A stretch of 64,000 nt of DNA. Origin: Sinotaia quadrata (taxonomy: Eukaryota > Mollusca > Gastropoda > Architaenioglossa > Viviparidae). Both the position numbers and the translations under genes were made by a program. The stretch is from the NCBI GenBank assembly GCA_028829895.1, contig CM054179.1:34017117-34081116 (forward strand), in the 5' to 3' direction. The notes beneath the pieces were generated by a model that saw only the letters and a list, made by a program, of their open reading frames with translations, was not told the origin of the DNA and did no database searches. How positions within the stretch are numbered: the stretch's first letter is position 1; each line of letters begins with the position of its first letter. Below are positions 26,339 through 39,850 of the stretch, piece after piece.

Positions 26339-27317
26339 CATATACTTCAATGAAAGGAAATATACTTCAATGACAGGTAATATACTTCAATGACAGGTAA
26401 TATACTTCAGTGACAGATAATATACTGCAATGACAGATAATATACTTCAATGAAAGGAAATATACTTCAATGATAGGTAATATATTTCAATGTCAGGTAA
26501 TGTACTTCAATGACAGATAATATACTTCAATGACAGATTATATACTTCAATGACAGGTAATATACTTCAATGACAAGTAATATATTTCAATGACAGATAA
26601 TATAATTCAGTGACAGGTTATATACTTCAATGACAGGTAATATACTTCAGTGACAGGTTATATAGTTCAATGACGGGTAAATTACTTCAATGACAGGTAA
26701 TATACTTCAGTGACAGGTAATTTACTTCAGTGACAGGTTATATACTTCAATGACAGGTAATATATTTCAGTGACAGATTATATACTTCAATGACAGATAA
26801 TATATTTCAGTGACAGGTAATATACTTCAATGACAGGTAATATATTTCAGTGACAGGTTATATACTTCAATGACCGGTAATATATTTCAGTGACAGGTTA
26901 TATACTTCAATGACAGGTAATATATTTCAGTGACAGGTTATATACTTCAATGACAGGTAATATATTTCAGTGACAGGTTATATAGGTAATATACTTCAAT
27001 GACAGGTAATATACTTCAATGACCGGTAATATATTTCAGTGACAGGTAATATACAGGTAATATATTTCAGTGACAGGTAATATACTTCAGTGACAGGTAA
27101 TATACTTCAGTGACAGGTAATATATTTCAGTGACAGGTTATATAGTTCAATGACAGGTAATATACTTCAATGACAGGTTATATACTTCAATGACAGGTAA
27201 TATATTTCAGTGACAGGTTATATATTTCAGTGACAGGTTATATACTTCAGTGACAGGTTATATACTTCAGTGACAGGTTATATACTTCAATGACAGGTAA
27301 TATATTATTACAGTGAC
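26339..27317. repeat. 20 bp satellite-like array, about 48 copies (~1 kb)
   Basis: The unit is TATACTTCAATGACAGGTAA. Two forms (TATACTTCAATG-GGTAA and TATATTTCAGTG-GGTTA) alternate as a 40-base dimer, clearest at 26741-26980. It is the longest array of a short unit in the window. Confidence 0.97.
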
Positions 27318-27690
27318 ATAGAACGAATGCTGTTTTATTCCATCGATACTTAAGTAGTTTAATGACTGGAATGTTTAGATTACTTTGCAAGTCAAGAATA
27401 TCGAGAATGATAAAAGTTTCACAAACAAATGCATTGAAAGTACATTTACGGGAAAATCTTGAGCAATTTGATGATTTCATACAAAAAAATCTTCACACTT
27501 TATAAGAATATAATCTTTACTATCTCTATAGCAATTATTCCTCTTTTAAAATATTTGAATAATAATCCACAGCGATGATTTTAAGCACCTTAATTTGATG
27601 ATTGCAACCAGTATACAACAAGGAAATAATAAAGTAAAATAATACAAAAGAGCACTATTGATTTCCTTGTGGTGTTTAGATTGAAGTGTG
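27318..27690. other. AT-rich sequence, no gene
   Basis: The small frame 27247-27480 (minus) runs into the array and has no domain. Confidence 0.5.
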
Positions 27691-28130
27691 GGCTTTGCCT
27701 TATGTAGTGTGCATTAATTGACGTCTAATCTTGCACGCGCTGGCTGCAGGTCTCGAACGGCTTACGTTTTATGAGCGCACTGTTACACAGTGGTTGCTCA
27801 TTCCTTGTGTTGGATGATGACAGCAGCAGTTTGGCCACTAATGCGTTTCAGGTAACACAGTAACAGTAAAAAGTTCTTTGTAAGCCTGTGTGCCTTAACA
27901 CTCTTTAAACAATTGCTACCGCTTTACCCACCCCACCCCTTCCTATTCATCAACTCGTCTGTATCTGCCGCCCTGGATATTTGACGCGATCTGCATGTAG
28001 AAGTGCTAAATTTTCCTTTACAGCACACTGACGCACATTATTAAGGACACAACCTTTTTAATTAGCTGTTGACTTTTCACACTGAAAATCAGTGAAGTTT
28101 GAAACCGCAAAACGAATTGGACTTGATTAA
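27690..28130. other. Complex unique segment, candidate non-coding element
   Basis: GC-richer and non-repetitive: GTGCATTAATTGACG, TTGCACGCGCTGGCTGCAGG, GCGCACTGTTACACAGTGGT, and TTTTTAATTAGCTGTTGAC with homeodomain-like cores. No coding frame. Confidence 0.35.
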
Positions 28131-28324
28131 TCTCTCCCTCTCTTTTTTTTTAATTTTATAATTTTAGGTTTTGTGCGCGCGCAAAGAAACAGTGCCTTAC
28201 GATTAACATTGACAACAAATAAAAATGAAAAGCCCTTTCTGCAAAACAGAGCGACATATGTGAAAATTAATTTTCTTTTCACATTTTCACGCATTCATTC
28301 GTTCACTCAGCACTATCTTTGAAT

Positions 28325-28501
28325 CTATCTATCTATCTATCCATCCATCCATCCATCCGTCCGTACGTCCGTTTGACTATCTATCTATCTATTTATCTAT
28401 CCATCCATCCGTCGGTCTGTTTATCTATCTATCTATCTATGTCTGTCTGTCTGTCTACCTATCTATCTATCTATCTATCTATCTATCAAAACAACAACTA
28501 C

Positions 28502-28538
<37 letters not shown>

Positions 28539-28541
28539 AAA
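28325..28541. repeat. (CTAT)n with CATC, CGTC and GTCT blocks
   Basis: Compound tetranucleotide tract broken twice by AAAACAACAA. Confidence 0.98.
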
Positions 28542-28684
28542 ACAACAAGCAATCTCACTAAGAGTGGAAAGAAACTGTTTCACAATGGACAAGCAATTGA
28601 CATGCAGATTATACAAACATGTGCCGCGTGCTCCCATGTAGATTTATGAACCGTCTCACGGGGTTAGAAGTAATGAATTTTAGA

Positions 28685-28770
28685 AGTCAGAAAGCTAATG
28701 AGAATTGTTTATGAATTGGACAGTAGTTGAAACACATTGTTGGGTGATTCATCAATAAGTCACACAGAGC
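28685..28770. repeat. Short dispersed repeat, copy 1
   Basis: Contains TAGTTGAAACACATT followed about 15 bases later by ATTCATCAAT, with similar flanks to 31680-31765. Possibly a SINE or transposon fragment; class not recognised. Confidence 0.55.
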
Positions 28771-29269
28771 CAGCTTATAAAATATCTTCAGACGACGGCA
28801 GGAATTATATGTACACAATATTAATTTTATTCCAATTGAAGACACAATATATTTACATACTTTATCTTGCTTGCTTTTAAATAATCATAATACAAATTCA
28901 AGACATTTCCTTCATAACAAACCAAAGAATGTTATAAACAAGCACTTGCAGAAAACGTGAAAAGAAATCTTCACGCACAATAATATCCTTGACATACACT
29001 TCCATAATTATTAAAAAAGATCCTCATAGTCTTTTGGAAGAGAGATAATGTCACGTTTTAAATTGTATCTTTGGGCAGTTTGGAAAATAAGACACCTAAC
29101 ATTACTGATGTTGAACTTATAAAAGCATATATTTTTTTTTTATTTCATTGAACTGCTGAAAACTATTATTTTAAGTTTATGCAAGTTCTAATTGAATTAA
29201 AAATGATGACATTTGTTAAAAAATTTCTGCTGCAATCGAAACAAGTATTGTTTATATTAATTTTGTTAA
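28771..29269. other. AT-rich sequence, no gene
   Basis: Nothing recognised. Confidence 0.5.
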
Positions 29270-29412
29270 GGTAAGTAATATCTGCTCCAATAGACATATT
29301 TATTTATTTTATAAATTGTAAGTAATATCTGTTCCAGTCAATATAAATATTTTTTATGTTTATTTGTCTTAAAGATATGTAATATTTCTTCCAATCAATA
29401 TAAATATTATTT
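29270..29412. repeat. ~60 bp diverged repeat, about 3 copies
   Basis: GTAAGTAATATCTG-TCCA then AATATAAATA and TTTAT recur. Confidence 0.8.
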
Positions 29413-29691
29413 ATGCTTTTATGAAAGCATGTATGCATTGCCAACAGTTTACAGTCCTCAGCAGACCGCATGCCAAACTGACAAGAATGACCTGCATTGC
29501 CACTAATGCATTTAAACTTCATTTCACAGACCATGACTTGACTGAAAAACTATTGCATCATTCTAAATATCTCTTTAATATTGAAGGTGTTAGAAACAGT
29601 TTTTCTATCAAAAATGATTTCCATTTAATGTACCACTTTCTCCCCATTGTTCGTCAATTAATGGATTCTTCCACAGGACAGTTAATGTTAA

Positions 29692-29825
29692 TCAATTGAT
29701 CTTTCTACAGGGCAGTTTCAGTACATAAAAATGTCAATCAATTGATCTTTCTACAGGGCAGTTCCAGTACATAAAAATGTCAATCAATTGATCTTTCTAC
29801 TGGGCAGTTTCAGTACTTAACGATG
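29692..29825. repeat. 46 bp minisatellite, about 3 copies
   Basis: TCAATTGATCTTTCTACAGG then GCAGTTTCAGTACATAAAAA. Confidence 0.95.
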
Positions 29826-30069
29826 TCAGTAATAGTCTCAGTATATGAAAATGTCAATATTCATTACAAAGCTAAAGATGATCTAAAAAAATCAGTTGTT
29901 ACTTCGAATTAATTCCTCACTGCTTTTGTTGCGACTAACCATGGCATATTAATGTTATCACATCCCCTATGAGTTTAATATTCGTGTTACAACCCTATCG
30001 TGATATAGTTGATATACAGACTGAATATATAACTGGCAGAACTCCAGTACAGTCCATCTCAGTTTTGGT

Positions 30070-30290
30070 ATTCCTCACTGTTCTCTTCTTGAACTCATGT
30101 TTGCAAACAATACTTTCCTCACTGTTCTCTTCTTGAACTCATGTTTGCAAACAACACTTTCCTCACTGTTATCTTCTTGAACTCATGTTTGCAAACAATA
30201 CTTTCCTCACTGTTATCTTCTTGAACTCATGTTTGCAAACAATACTTTCCTCACTGTTATCTTCTTGAACTCATGTTTGCAAACAATACT
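30070..30290. repeat. 44 bp minisatellite, about 5 copies
   Basis: TTCCTCACTGTTATCTTCTT then GAACTCATGTTTGCAAACAA. It abuts the LINE remnant. Confidence 0.95.
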
Positions 30291-30339
30291 TTCGAGCGTC
30301 ATATATCGCCATCTAGTGTTACTCGAGTTTATGTTCTTG

Positions 30340-31320
<981 letters not shown>

Positions 31321-31512
31321 CGATTGTATTTGTTCTCCTCATCAATAGGAAGGAAAGAAGGAAGGAAACGGCTTCATCCTCAACAGACTCTCAGTCATCG
31401 TATTCCTGACGATGTAAACTTGATTCCATATTGGATCAGAGCTGAATGGCACTCAAAGCGCCCTAGTTAAAAAAATGGCTACTGGAGCGCAAATAAAACC
31501 ACACAGGAATTG

Positions 31513-31613
<101 letters not shown>

Positions 31614-31679
31614 CATACATTAATGGTTATTACTTACAAAACCATCCATCACTCAGGAGACAATATGAAAATTCATGAA

Positions 31680-31765
31680 CTATATCATCAATCAGAGGAT
31701 AAAAGAATTGATGAATTGAGTAGTAGTTGAAACACATTACCGGATAATTCATCAATGAAATGACA
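31680..31765. repeat. Short dispersed repeat, copy 2
   Basis: Matches 28685-28770: TAGTTGAAACACATT, a short gap, then ATTCATCAAT. Both copies sit close to a long microsatellite, (CTAT)n or (GA)n. Confidence 0.55.
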
Positions 31766-31944
31766 TTCAGGAGAAACCATCATGTATAAAGTTCACCAAA
31801 AGTGATCCATCTTGCAAAATATATTCGTAAATAAATCTCAAATTGGCATTTGTGTATTGGAAGATAAAAGGAGCAAAGGTCGTATGGCAATGTCAGAATT
31901 TCTCTCGTCTGAAAAAGACGTCACGAAAGGAAGCTTACTATCCG

Positions 31945-32130
31945 TTTTGGTGGTCAGTTGCAACATTGTAGTAAATTTGGTTTTAGTTGTCAGTTCCAGC
32001 ATTGACTAGTTCAGTCGTTTTATTAGTCAGTTGCAACATTGGCTAAATTAGTTAAATAGATTTCGGTTGTTAGTTGCAACATTGTTTAGTAAAGTCGGTT
32101 TTGATTATCAGTTCTAAGATTGGCTAGTTA
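31945..32130. repeat. ~45 bp diverged repeat, about 4 copies
   Basis: TTGGTTGTCAGTTGCAACATTG-CTAG words recur with changes. Confidence 0.8.
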
Positions 32131-32310
32131 GAAGCAAATAGCACACTTTTTGATGTAGCTAATCTCTGTAAAAACCGAAATGTATTTTTTTGGTAAAGCA
32201 ATCGCTGTGAACGTAAATAACTATTTTAATTTAGTTTAGATAATTTTGTACATATCAGTTTCTAGAGTTGTAGAGCTCTGTAAAAATGTCTAGTTTGCTT
32301 TATATGACTC

Positions 32311-32647
<337 letters not shown>

Positions 32648-33090
32648 ACAAGATAATATTATTTCTAGTTCTGTGAGTGAATTTCACAGTATAAACATTA
32701 GCTTATGGAAAAGGGCAAATACATCCTATTGCAAAATTACACTGAAGCAATGTTGAAGTTTCTCACTTTTAGATTCAAAGTATGGTATAATCACATACCG
32801 ACTAGATTACAATAAACTAAGATCTCTCTTCAGAGAGAATATTCTTATCGTCATCACTGACTTGTTTTAAATGTAGATAGTTAATCTTTGTCAATATGAA
32901 ATCGAGCTTGATTGAAAGCAATAAATCCTTGTGACGATAACAAACATGTTGACATAGCTAGTCTTTGTAAAATCAGCGTCTATTTTGTATGTGATCAATT
33001 TGTTCTTTGAAATACCTTTTACGCTTAATTATATGCAGACTGCAAGCCCATTTGATTCATTAATTCATTCAAGTTTGTTTACAGTTAACT
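32648..33090. other. AT-rich sequence, no gene
   Basis: Nothing recognised. Confidence 0.5.
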
Positions 33091-33094
33091 TTTC

Positions 33095-33565
33095 GCCTCA
33101 CTAAGGTTACGAACGGACGTGGCCTTGGTGATTTCGCTGCAATAGACTGAAGTTTGGAAGCGTGCAGCAAGATTATTGTAACAAGTTGCTTCCTGAAATT
33201 TTGCGTGTGAATTGCTTTCTGTTCGGTTTTTTTAGTCCCCTGCTATATGACTGGCTGCTAAGTCCATTGCATTGTTGATCGCTGTTTAGTTCGACCAAAA
33301 TTAATGAAGAATTACCGAACAAGGTGTTAATGTTACCACATGCGAGCAACGTATACACTGGGGATCTTTTTATTACCAAGATGTCGCGATGATTGCTGGG
33401 ACAGCCCTTGATCTTAACAAAGCATTTGTCTTGTTGTAGAAAGTGAACTGTGACAACTGCGGCTTACAACCAACTGCTGCGTGCATGCTTTTGTCACGGA
33501 CCATTGGCTGTTCGTGCAACACGTGTGGCGCACGCGTTTGACATTATCTCTCTGTCCTTTGTGAC
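33095..33565. other. Complex unique segment, candidate non-coding element
   Basis: Non-repetitive, GC-richer than its flanks. Contains ACCATTGGCTG (CCAAT-box-like), GCAACACGTGTGGCGCACGC (E-box) and CCAAAATTAATGAAG (homeodomain-like). No open frame with homology. Confidence 0.35.
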
Positions 33566-33869
33566 TAACGATTAAACGTTTTTAGATTGTGTGAGCACTA
33601 GATGTCGTTAGGTTTCAAAGTATTATTTAATGAACATACTTTAAAATTATAATTATATACACGTGATTTTATCTTAGGCTTATTATTTGTTGAAGTTTGC
33701 TTTTTATGTTGTTGAAAAAATGAATTTAAGTTTCAAACTGATTTATTTTAAGTATATTTTACCACAGGATATCATTGGCTTTTTATAATTACTATTTGAT
33801 GAAAATTACATTGCTTCAGTAGCAATTGACTGTGCTTAGTGTTCGTTAATCTTGATGTGTCAAGAAAAT
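33566..33869. other. AT-rich sequence, no gene
   Basis: Nothing recognised. Confidence 0.5.
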
Positions 33870-34015
33870 GTTTTAGGAACTTGTATGGAAAAGAAAATGA
33901 AATATGTCAAGGAGTATTTACACACTTTTATAGGAAGTTGTATGGAAAAGAAAATGAAATATGTCAAGGAGTACTTACACACTTTTATAGGAAGTTGTAT
34001 GAAAAAGAAAATGAA
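33870..34015. repeat. 57 bp minisatellite, about 2.6 copies
   Basis: TTGTATGGAAAAGAAAATGA then TGTCAAGGAGTA-TTACACAC. Confidence 0.95.
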
Positions 34016-34284
34016 ATGAAACTGGTAAACGAAACATTTCGTGTTATGTGATGTCAGACCGAATTCAAAGCCTTTTGCTTGTTTATACACTTGTAGGCCA
34101 GTAGTAAGTAATGCCATCTTGAAGTAAGGACTTGTCACATGATAGTGGTATACGTCCAAAACGAGACCCATTCAAGAAATAAAATCAAGTATTTCAGTTT
34201 GACTTTCAGCAGAATATTTTAAATAAAGAAGTTGAATTTTTGAGACTGGTCCAAGAAGATCAACATTTTAGAAAAGTCTAATTC

Positions 34285-34505
34285 AAATTACTGAGAGCAC
34301 TTAAATGATTTGTTTGTACATAAAGAAGGAGTCTAAAGTGTGAAAGGCTCACCTATCTGTAAGAGCACTTAAATGATTTGTTTGTACATAAAGAAGGAGT
34401 CTAAAGTGTGAAAGGCTCACCTATCTGTAAGAGCACTTAAATGATTTGTTTGTACATGAAGAAGAAAGTCTAAAGTGTGAAAGGCTCACCTATTTGTAAG
34501 AGCAC
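34285..34505. repeat. 68 bp minisatellite, about 3.2 copies
   Basis: GAGCACTTAAATGATTTGTT then GTCTAAAGTGTGAAAGGCTC. Confidence 0.95.
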
Positions 34506-36369
34506 CCAGGCAAAATATTCTTTAAACTAGAATGGTACGCTAGGGAATCTTCTAGTAACCGCATTTTACCAATATGTGTTACACATAATAGGTAGCAGAC
34601 GATGTTTACTTTAAAACTTCACCTTATAAATGTTAGCAACACAAATGAAATGCACCACATTTTAGAACATAGAAAAATATGTATATATAAATAAGTGACA
34701 AGTAGAAGAAAATATTTGTCACACAGTGTGTGTGGCAGTGGTCTCTGTCATGTCTATTTTGGGACGTTTACTGAGGTTGTTTTACTACAACTGTTGGTGC
34801 TTTGTACAAGAATCAAAATCGAACGTTGACGAGAAGGCATCCTGAGTGACTGTAATTTCGCTAAGATGTTTGCTCAATCGTATATGATGTCTGATGTCCT
34901 TGTCGTCTGTCCTGTATTTTTACCCGTTTTGGGTAGGAGTGCGTTTTCACCTTCCTTCTTTTCGTATGCTGTGCAGACATTACTTAATGTCCTTGATATT
35001 TGTGCTTTCTTTCTGTATCGTTACCTTAACGGCCTTGGAATTATTGCTTTGTTACTGTAATCTTCGTTCCCCGCTGTTAGGGATCCAATGATAACGTGAA
35101 ATTGATCACGTTAGGGTAGACTTGTTAGCATTCAGAGTAGATGGCCTTCGGACTAGTTGGTCTTCAGACTTGCTGGTTTTCAGTTAGAAAAACAGATCGA
35201 GAGATACGTCATGACTGACCAGTGGGCGAATACTGGCTCCCTGTAACTGACCAATGGGGAGTTAGTGGGCCAGACCTGTAGGAAATATTCCTTGCTCTCA
35301 TCACTCTTCGAATAGCCTCACTGGCATAGAGATGTATTTTTCTCCGGTTTTTAGAGTGCACGTGCGTGGTGAATGTCATTGTGAATAAAATTAAAAGTTG
35401 TCAATTTTTACTTGTAACTTTTCTTTCAGATAGTAACATGTATTTTTTATTTTAGTACAATTGTGTATAATGTTTAATAATTGTGAAATTCTCTCTTATG
35501 TTTTATTTTAGTTCAGTAGAAGGCGCCACGTAATGTTATTCAATATTAATGTACTTGTGCAACTAAATGTACAAAACCACTCTTTGGAAACTTTTTAACA
35601 GTCAGATGCAACAGATATAGATCTCCGTAAAATATCGTCTAATGATTCAGAGATTTTTCATAGCGTAATTTTGATCTGTGAAATATTACTTTGATTTGAT
35701 TATACATGATTATGTTTGGAACTATGGTGGAGTAAATTTTATATTCCTATTTCTAGACTTGATTTTTATATGCATTGTTAAATTGTGAAAGTGACCCGAC
35801 CCATGATGGTATTTTTGTAAGTGTCAGTGATAGATTAAACAAATCGAGAATATGCTAGAAAATGCTGATGCAATCCAAACCAGTTCCAACCTGATGAGTT
35901 GTTTTACTATCCAATGGTTAAGATTTACGCGAACGGGACTAGCTAATGGACTGAGATAAAAAAAAAATGTAGAGAATTCTTTTGTCTAATCACTTGAAGC
36001 TGGAGTGACAAGAAGTTCGGTCATGAATGGCAGCTATTAGCTTAATGGTGTGTTAAGAGACTAATTGAGAGAGAATGGTCTTAGAAATATTTTGCGCATG
36101 TTTGCTATTGATATATTATACTTGCATTTTATGTAGAGATATAACACAGCCATCACACATAAATACAAGAAAGTAATGATCGCACCTAAGAGCGGAATAC
36201 AAACAGTTTACAAGCACAGTGAATACGACAATAGAAAATGTCATCCAATACCTACCTAAGAAGGATTATTGACGTGTGAACAAGTATGCATAATAACGTA
36301 TCCACCGAACAAAATAATTAGGTGTAATAAGGTAGCCATCAGGCACGATTAACATGCCTTAATATGCAT
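34506..36369. other. No gene recognised
   Basis: The paired frames 34866-35060 and 34894-35091 are hydrophobic without a domain. 35100-35340 has short repeated TTGGTCTTCAGACTTGCTGG words. Otherwise AT-rich. Confidence 0.45.
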
Positions 36370-36790
36370 AAACATCACTTAAAATAAAAAAAAGACTTAT
36401 TAACACAGCCATGACACATGAATAACAAGGTTTATTAACACAGCTATTATCACATGAATAACAAATATGATATATAAATAGCAGGATTTGATAACTTCGT
36501 TATCATGCATAATTGATATGTGTGACTTTGTGTTACAACAAAATGGCAAGGCTTCATAATATAGAATCATACATGAAGAACAGCTTCACACAAAATAACA
36601 CGTTGTACTAAAATAGCTGTCACATGTGAATATCAAGGCATATTGCATAGACAGTCGCGCAAAAAACCGCACAGTTTATTAACACAGATTGAAGAATTTA
36701 AAATATTAATGTAACCATCACACATGAATAACACAACCATCTCAAATAAATAGCATCTGTCCTTCAAATATCATAAAATATATTGTAAAC
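36370..36790. repeat. Degenerate ~35-40 bp repeat field
   Basis: CACATGAATAACA and GG-TTTATTAACACAG recur loosely. Confidence 0.5.
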
Positions 36791-36844
36791 AATCGACTTG
36801 AAAATCAAGTATTAATAATGCACTCTTATAAAACCGTTAAAAAA

Positions 36845-37265
36845 AATTACGTCTTAACAACTCAACCTATAATCACCAAATTACGTCTTAACAACTCAAC
36901 CTATAATCACCAAATTACGTCTTAAGAACGCAACCTACAAGCGCCAAATAAAATGTCTTAACAACGCAACCTACAAGCGCCAAATAAAATGTTTTAAGAA
37001 CGCAACCTATAATCACCAAATAACGTGTCTTAGCAACACAACGTACAAGCACAAATAATGTGTCTTAGCAACACAACGTACAAGCACAAATAATGTGTCT
37101 TAGCAACACAATGTACAAGCACAAATAATCTGTCTTAGCAACACAACGTACAAGCACCAAATAACGTGTCTTAGCTACATAACGTACATGCACCAAATAA
37201 TGTCTTTACAAAGTAACATACAAGCACCAAATAACGTCTTAGGAAGAAGTCACCTATAAACGCCA
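36845..37265. repeat. ~34-40 bp minisatellite, about 11 copies
   Basis: ACGTCTTAACAACTCAACCT in the left copies changes to GTGTCTTAGCAACACAACGT in the right ones, with AAGCACCAAATAA. Confidence 0.9.
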
Positions 37266-38869
37266 AATAACTTGTCTAAACACAGCCAAGAAACAATTTA
37301 ACGTCTAAATAAATAAATAAATCTACAAATCCCAAGTAATAAATATTAATGAAGCAAAAAACATCAAATAAGTCTTCTTAAATTAGAAGGGACTATTTTA
37401 CTTCTTATTTATGATTTCATAACACAATATATTTATATCACAATTTTGAATTAACGATAAATTAAAATATTATTAAAGTTTAAACGATTCGCCCTAGAAA
37501 TGAATTTGTGACTTGTTAATTTTGTAAAAGCCTGACAAAGAACTGAATTTGAGATCCAATAAAATTAACTACTCTGCATAACTTAGATTTATTATATCTG
37601 AAATGAATTTGTTACATAAAAACTTAACCAACTGGAATGACTTCATAAAATAGAACCAGAATACTTTGAATATGTAGTATGAAATTATGACGTAAACAAA
37701 CGTGAAATAAAAGTAATATAACCGAATATTATGAATGTGTTCTGTCGGAAAATGCATTTGCTATTTGCAAACAACAAATCAAAACAATTTGAATTTTTAT
37801 ATATATAAAATTGTGAATAAAATTGAAACGGCTCTCTAAAGAAATTAATTTATGATATCATAAAATCAAACAATCAACACTTGATTATGTGACATAATAA
37901 AACGTGGTGACAAATATAAAGTGGAACTAATGCAGCCTCCGTATATTAATTGCAGGCTACTAAAACACAATTAAGTAACATTGCCGACACACTAGAAAAT
38001 AAGGTTTATTAAGTGTAAACTCGAGAATAATTGCCTATTTTATTTACATTCTTGTACAACACAATTGTTTAACAAAGCCGGCATCAACGTACCAAAGTAT
38101 TGTTAACATAAATGGTATGCAGGCCTAATAGGCTCTTGACTATGAATACGAAACTTTATTGCAATGAAGAATAAGGGATAGTAAAAGGTACGCTATTATT
38201 ATCGTAATAATAGTTCTATATACAGAGCATTGTTACAGGTTACATAATGATACCTTCATAGTGTTTGTTCAATAGCACAAATACGTTTATTTATACTGTG
38301 CATTGTTATATTCATAATAATAATTCTCCTTGAGAAACTTTTCTAACTGCACTTTACAATTTACAATTACAATTTGCAAGTTTATGCAGTGTTGTTTTAT
38401 GTGTAAGCTCCGGAGACCTTTCAGAGTGTTGTGTTGCAAACATCAAATGACTACATGAATAGTGATTTGCTGCAAATCTAAGTATGGCTTCATGAATAGT
38501 GCTTCATTATTTGCATAAATAGTGTTGCTTATTTATTTATTAATGGTCAGCCTCATAGAACCATATAAACATTCACAAAATGATTGCCGAACCTTGTAGT
38601 GTTCATAATACGATACAAAACTGTATGCACTGTCATTATTGCATAAATAAGATGCTTTGTTAGATACGTTATGAAAGAACAATACTCGAAGCTTTATTTT
38701 ATACTCAAACCATGATTGCCTATAATGTTTCTATTATCTATATAAAATGCTTTAAAATCGGGTAGAGATTCTACCCGGTCCTAGATAATGTAGCATGACA
38801 AAACTGATCTCTACTGTCATAACTCTTGTAAAATTGACTGTTTACCTAAACAGTATTTTGAAAAATTAA
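37266..38869. other. AT-rich sequence, no gene
   Basis: Loose recurrences (for example ATGAATAGTG at 38450-38520) but no clear unit and no frame with homology. Confidence 0.5.
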
Positions 38870-39135
38870 AGCCATGACAAACTCCTGCCTGAACAATGAC
38901 CTTCATTTGTCTGGAGAAATGGGAATGATAACAACTCCTGCCTGAACAATACACTTAATTTTTTCTGGAAATATTAAAATCACGACAACTGTTGTTTAAA
39001 TTCACTTCATTTGTCTAGAATAAGTAAATAATGACAACTTGAATTTGAACAATACACTTCATTTGTCTGGGAATATATAAATCGCAGCTTATAAATAGTG
39101 CATTGTATTTCTCTGGCTATATAAAAATCACGACA
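38870..39135. repeat. Degenerate ~60 bp repeat, about 4 copies
   Basis: GACAACTCCTGCCTGAACAA then CACTTCATTTGTCTGG, diverging rightwards. Confidence 0.7.
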
Positions 39136-39289
39136 TGTATATAATCAGTGCATTTAATAACAATAGTTGTTTATAGAAGTTTCTTGTCTTGACAATACAC
39201 ATTGAAATAATGATAAAAGTGATGGTTTTAGACTGCAATAAGTCAAATAATATCATATCAAACAAAATGCTTTATTTAGCAATAGGTGA

Positions 39290-39490
39290 AATAATGTAAT
39301 ATGAAACCAAAGGTTTTATAGTGCAATAAGTGAAATATGTTTTATTTAAACTGAAGGTTTTATAGTGCAATAAGTGAAATATGTTCTATTTAAACTAAAG
39401 GTTTTATAGTGCAATAAGTGAAATATGTTTTATTTAAACTAAAGGTTTTATACTGCAATAAGTGAAATATGTTTTATTTAAACTGAAGGG
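39290..39490. repeat. ~44 bp minisatellite, 4-5 copies
   Basis: AAAGGTTTTATAGTGCAATA then AGTGAAATATGTTTTATTTA. Confidence 0.93.
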
Positions 39491-39669
39491 TTTTCTATAC
39501 GTACACCATTCAGAAAAATAATGTTTTGTTTGAAGGAAATTTGTAAACATATTGAGAAACAGTTTTATATTCAACAAAATGCATTTATACAAATTTATGT
39601 GGATTAATGTTACATAATATATTCATATTGAAAAATTTTCTTGTAGTGAAAAATTGTCAACTCAAATAC

Positions 39670-39850
<181 letters not shown>

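Noticed and set aside
29421..29699. 92-codon + strand ORF
   Set aside because: No recognisable domain, no splice context, and adjoins tandem repeats on both sides.
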